A DNA stretch of 6,256 nucleotides from Eubacteriales bacterium (GTDB lineage Bacteria > Bacillota > Clostridia > Peptostreptococcales > Anaerovoracaceae). Under the pieces are notes generated by a model. The model searched no databases and was not told where the DNA came from. It worked only from the letters and a program-made list of their open reading frames with translations. This document shows positions 5,887 through 6,256 of this stretch, piece after piece (the stretch's first letter is position 1; each line of letters starts with the position of its first letter). A program made the position numbers and the translations under genes. The DNA lies in NCBI GenBank assembly GCA_028680875.1, contig JAQUJQ010000097.1, forward strand, positions 1 through 6,256. The letters are read 5' to 3'.

Positions 5887-6256
5887 AGAAATACCCCCTT
5901 TCATAAAATTGGCTAAAAGGTTGCATTTATAAAAAGGCTTTAATCGGACAGTTTTAGCAAAACCTCACGGGAATTTCACCCCTACATGGTTCTCATGCAG
6001 CCCTACCCATTGCCTGCGACGCTTTGAACGCCCGGACTGTGGCTATAAGGGAGAGTATCATTATCCCTCCGTATGTGTCACCGCCTTAAATGTACCCAAC
6101 ATTTATTCATTGCACGGGCATTAGCCGCTCGCACCTTACCTTTATCCAATCCGTTACGATATAGATATATTGGCTGCAATCCGACCGATGTCGGACAGGT
6201 GGTCTTGGCGTACCTGCAATCTGGCTTTCCCTTTCAGGACATACGGGGAATGTACC
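5887..6256 (-). other. Element DNA without a convincing large gene; many hairpins, possible structured RNA or intron fragment
   Basis: Read on the - strand, this stretch carries repeated short stems: TCCGAC-loop-GTCGGA with a tetraloop (6180-6195), CAGGT/ACCTG (6196-6216), AGGGA/TCCCT (6048-6068), CTGCATG/CATGTAG (5982-6000), GGGG/TCCC (5969-5982) and GTTTT/AAAAC (5951-5963). A GTGCGAG at 6134-6128 resembles the first bases of bacterial group II introns, but no domain V or reverse transcriptase is present in the window, so that reading is only tentative. An open frame from the edge to 6107 (Cys-containing, about 49 codons) has no recognisable family. The last 40 bases before the excisionase start are A/T-rich with a TATAAA that may serve as -10. 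Confidence 0.35.
5993..6061 (-). CDS. Candidate 22-residue small protein upstream of the excisionase gene
   Basis: Reads MILSLIATVRAFKASQ... and ends GRAA. The ATG is preceded by GGAGGG three bases upstream, a strong but close ribosome binding site. It has a short hydrophobic start and a basic second half, so it could be membrane-associated or amphipathic. The start region and ribosome binding site lie within a small inverted repeat (AGGGA 6048-6052 with TCCCT 6064-6068). I do not recognise it. At this length chance is a real alternative, and the surrounding DNA looks more like structured RNA than coding sequence. Confidence 0.3.
   Translation of the reverse strand: MILSLIATVRAFKASQAMGRAA

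Noticed and set aside
5233..5932. Several + strand open frames across the tRNA and excisionase region, up to 227 codons
   Set aside because: They run through the tRNA promoter, the tRNA and its terminator, or are antisense to the excisionase gene, and have no ribosome binding site or recognisable domain.
6107..6256. - strand frame from the right edge as the end of a cysteine-rich KTR-type element protein (FPVCPE..., IVTDW)
   Set aside because: Only scattered residues agree, the second CPxC cysteine and the conserved C-terminal tail are missing, and the alignment needs a large insertion.
1..6256. CRISPR array, complete insertion sequence or riboswitch
   Set aside because: No regularly spaced repeats, transposase or recognisable aptamer core was seen on either strand; a Moco riboswitch, if any, would lie upstream of the window.

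Overview
This window looks like a low-GC Gram-positive (Firmicutes, most likely Clostridia) chromosome that runs into the edge of a mobile element. The evidence is strong GGAGG-type ribosome binding sites, several TTG starts, A/T-rich sigma-A-like promoters, and a gene set typical of Clostridia: a Moco operon, a sporulation/vegetative-type D,D-carboxypeptidase, an M29 aminopeptidase and a DagK-type lipid kinase. Species cannot be named from sequence alone.

Layout. Positions 1-1768 hold a tight molybdenum-cofactor operon on the + strand: the 3' part of moaA (cut by the window edge), moaC, and a stand-alone MOSC-domain gene overlapping moaC by ATGA. MoaA and MoaC together convert GTP to cyclic pyranopterin monophosphate. 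The MOSC protein probably handles sulfur or sulfurated Moco downstream. A terminator-like hairpin that also covers the next ribosome binding site (1786-1840) separates this operon from an exported S11 D-Ala-D-Ala carboxypeptidase (1844-3043). That gene converges on an M29-family aminopeptidase on the - strand (3052-4161). A 150-bp divergent promoter region (4162-4311) then leads to a DagK/YegS-type lipid kinase (4312-5229).

Next comes a textbook tRNA locus: promoter (5233-5261), tRNA-Ser(CGA) with encoded CCA (5292-5380), and an immediately abutting 17-bp-stem terminator. At 5431-5588 the sequence changes character. Four hairpins follow one another and end in a second serine-tRNA T-arm plus acceptor 3' strand and CCA, with no proper 5' half. 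This is most simply a remnant or attachment-site copy of another tRNA-Ser gene. Just beyond it, on the - strand, lies an excisionase-like winged-helix gene (5650-5886), typical of integrative and conjugative elements. Its expected partner integrase is absent: an RBS and ATG follow the excisionase stop, but the frame runs straight into the tRNA remnant. The rightmost 370 bp hold no convincing large gene but many inverted repeats and a 22-codon ORF with a good RBS.

The core genes (1-5380) are ordinary housekeeping. The part deserving attention is 5431-6256, a tRNA-associated junction of an apparently degraded or rearranged integrative element.
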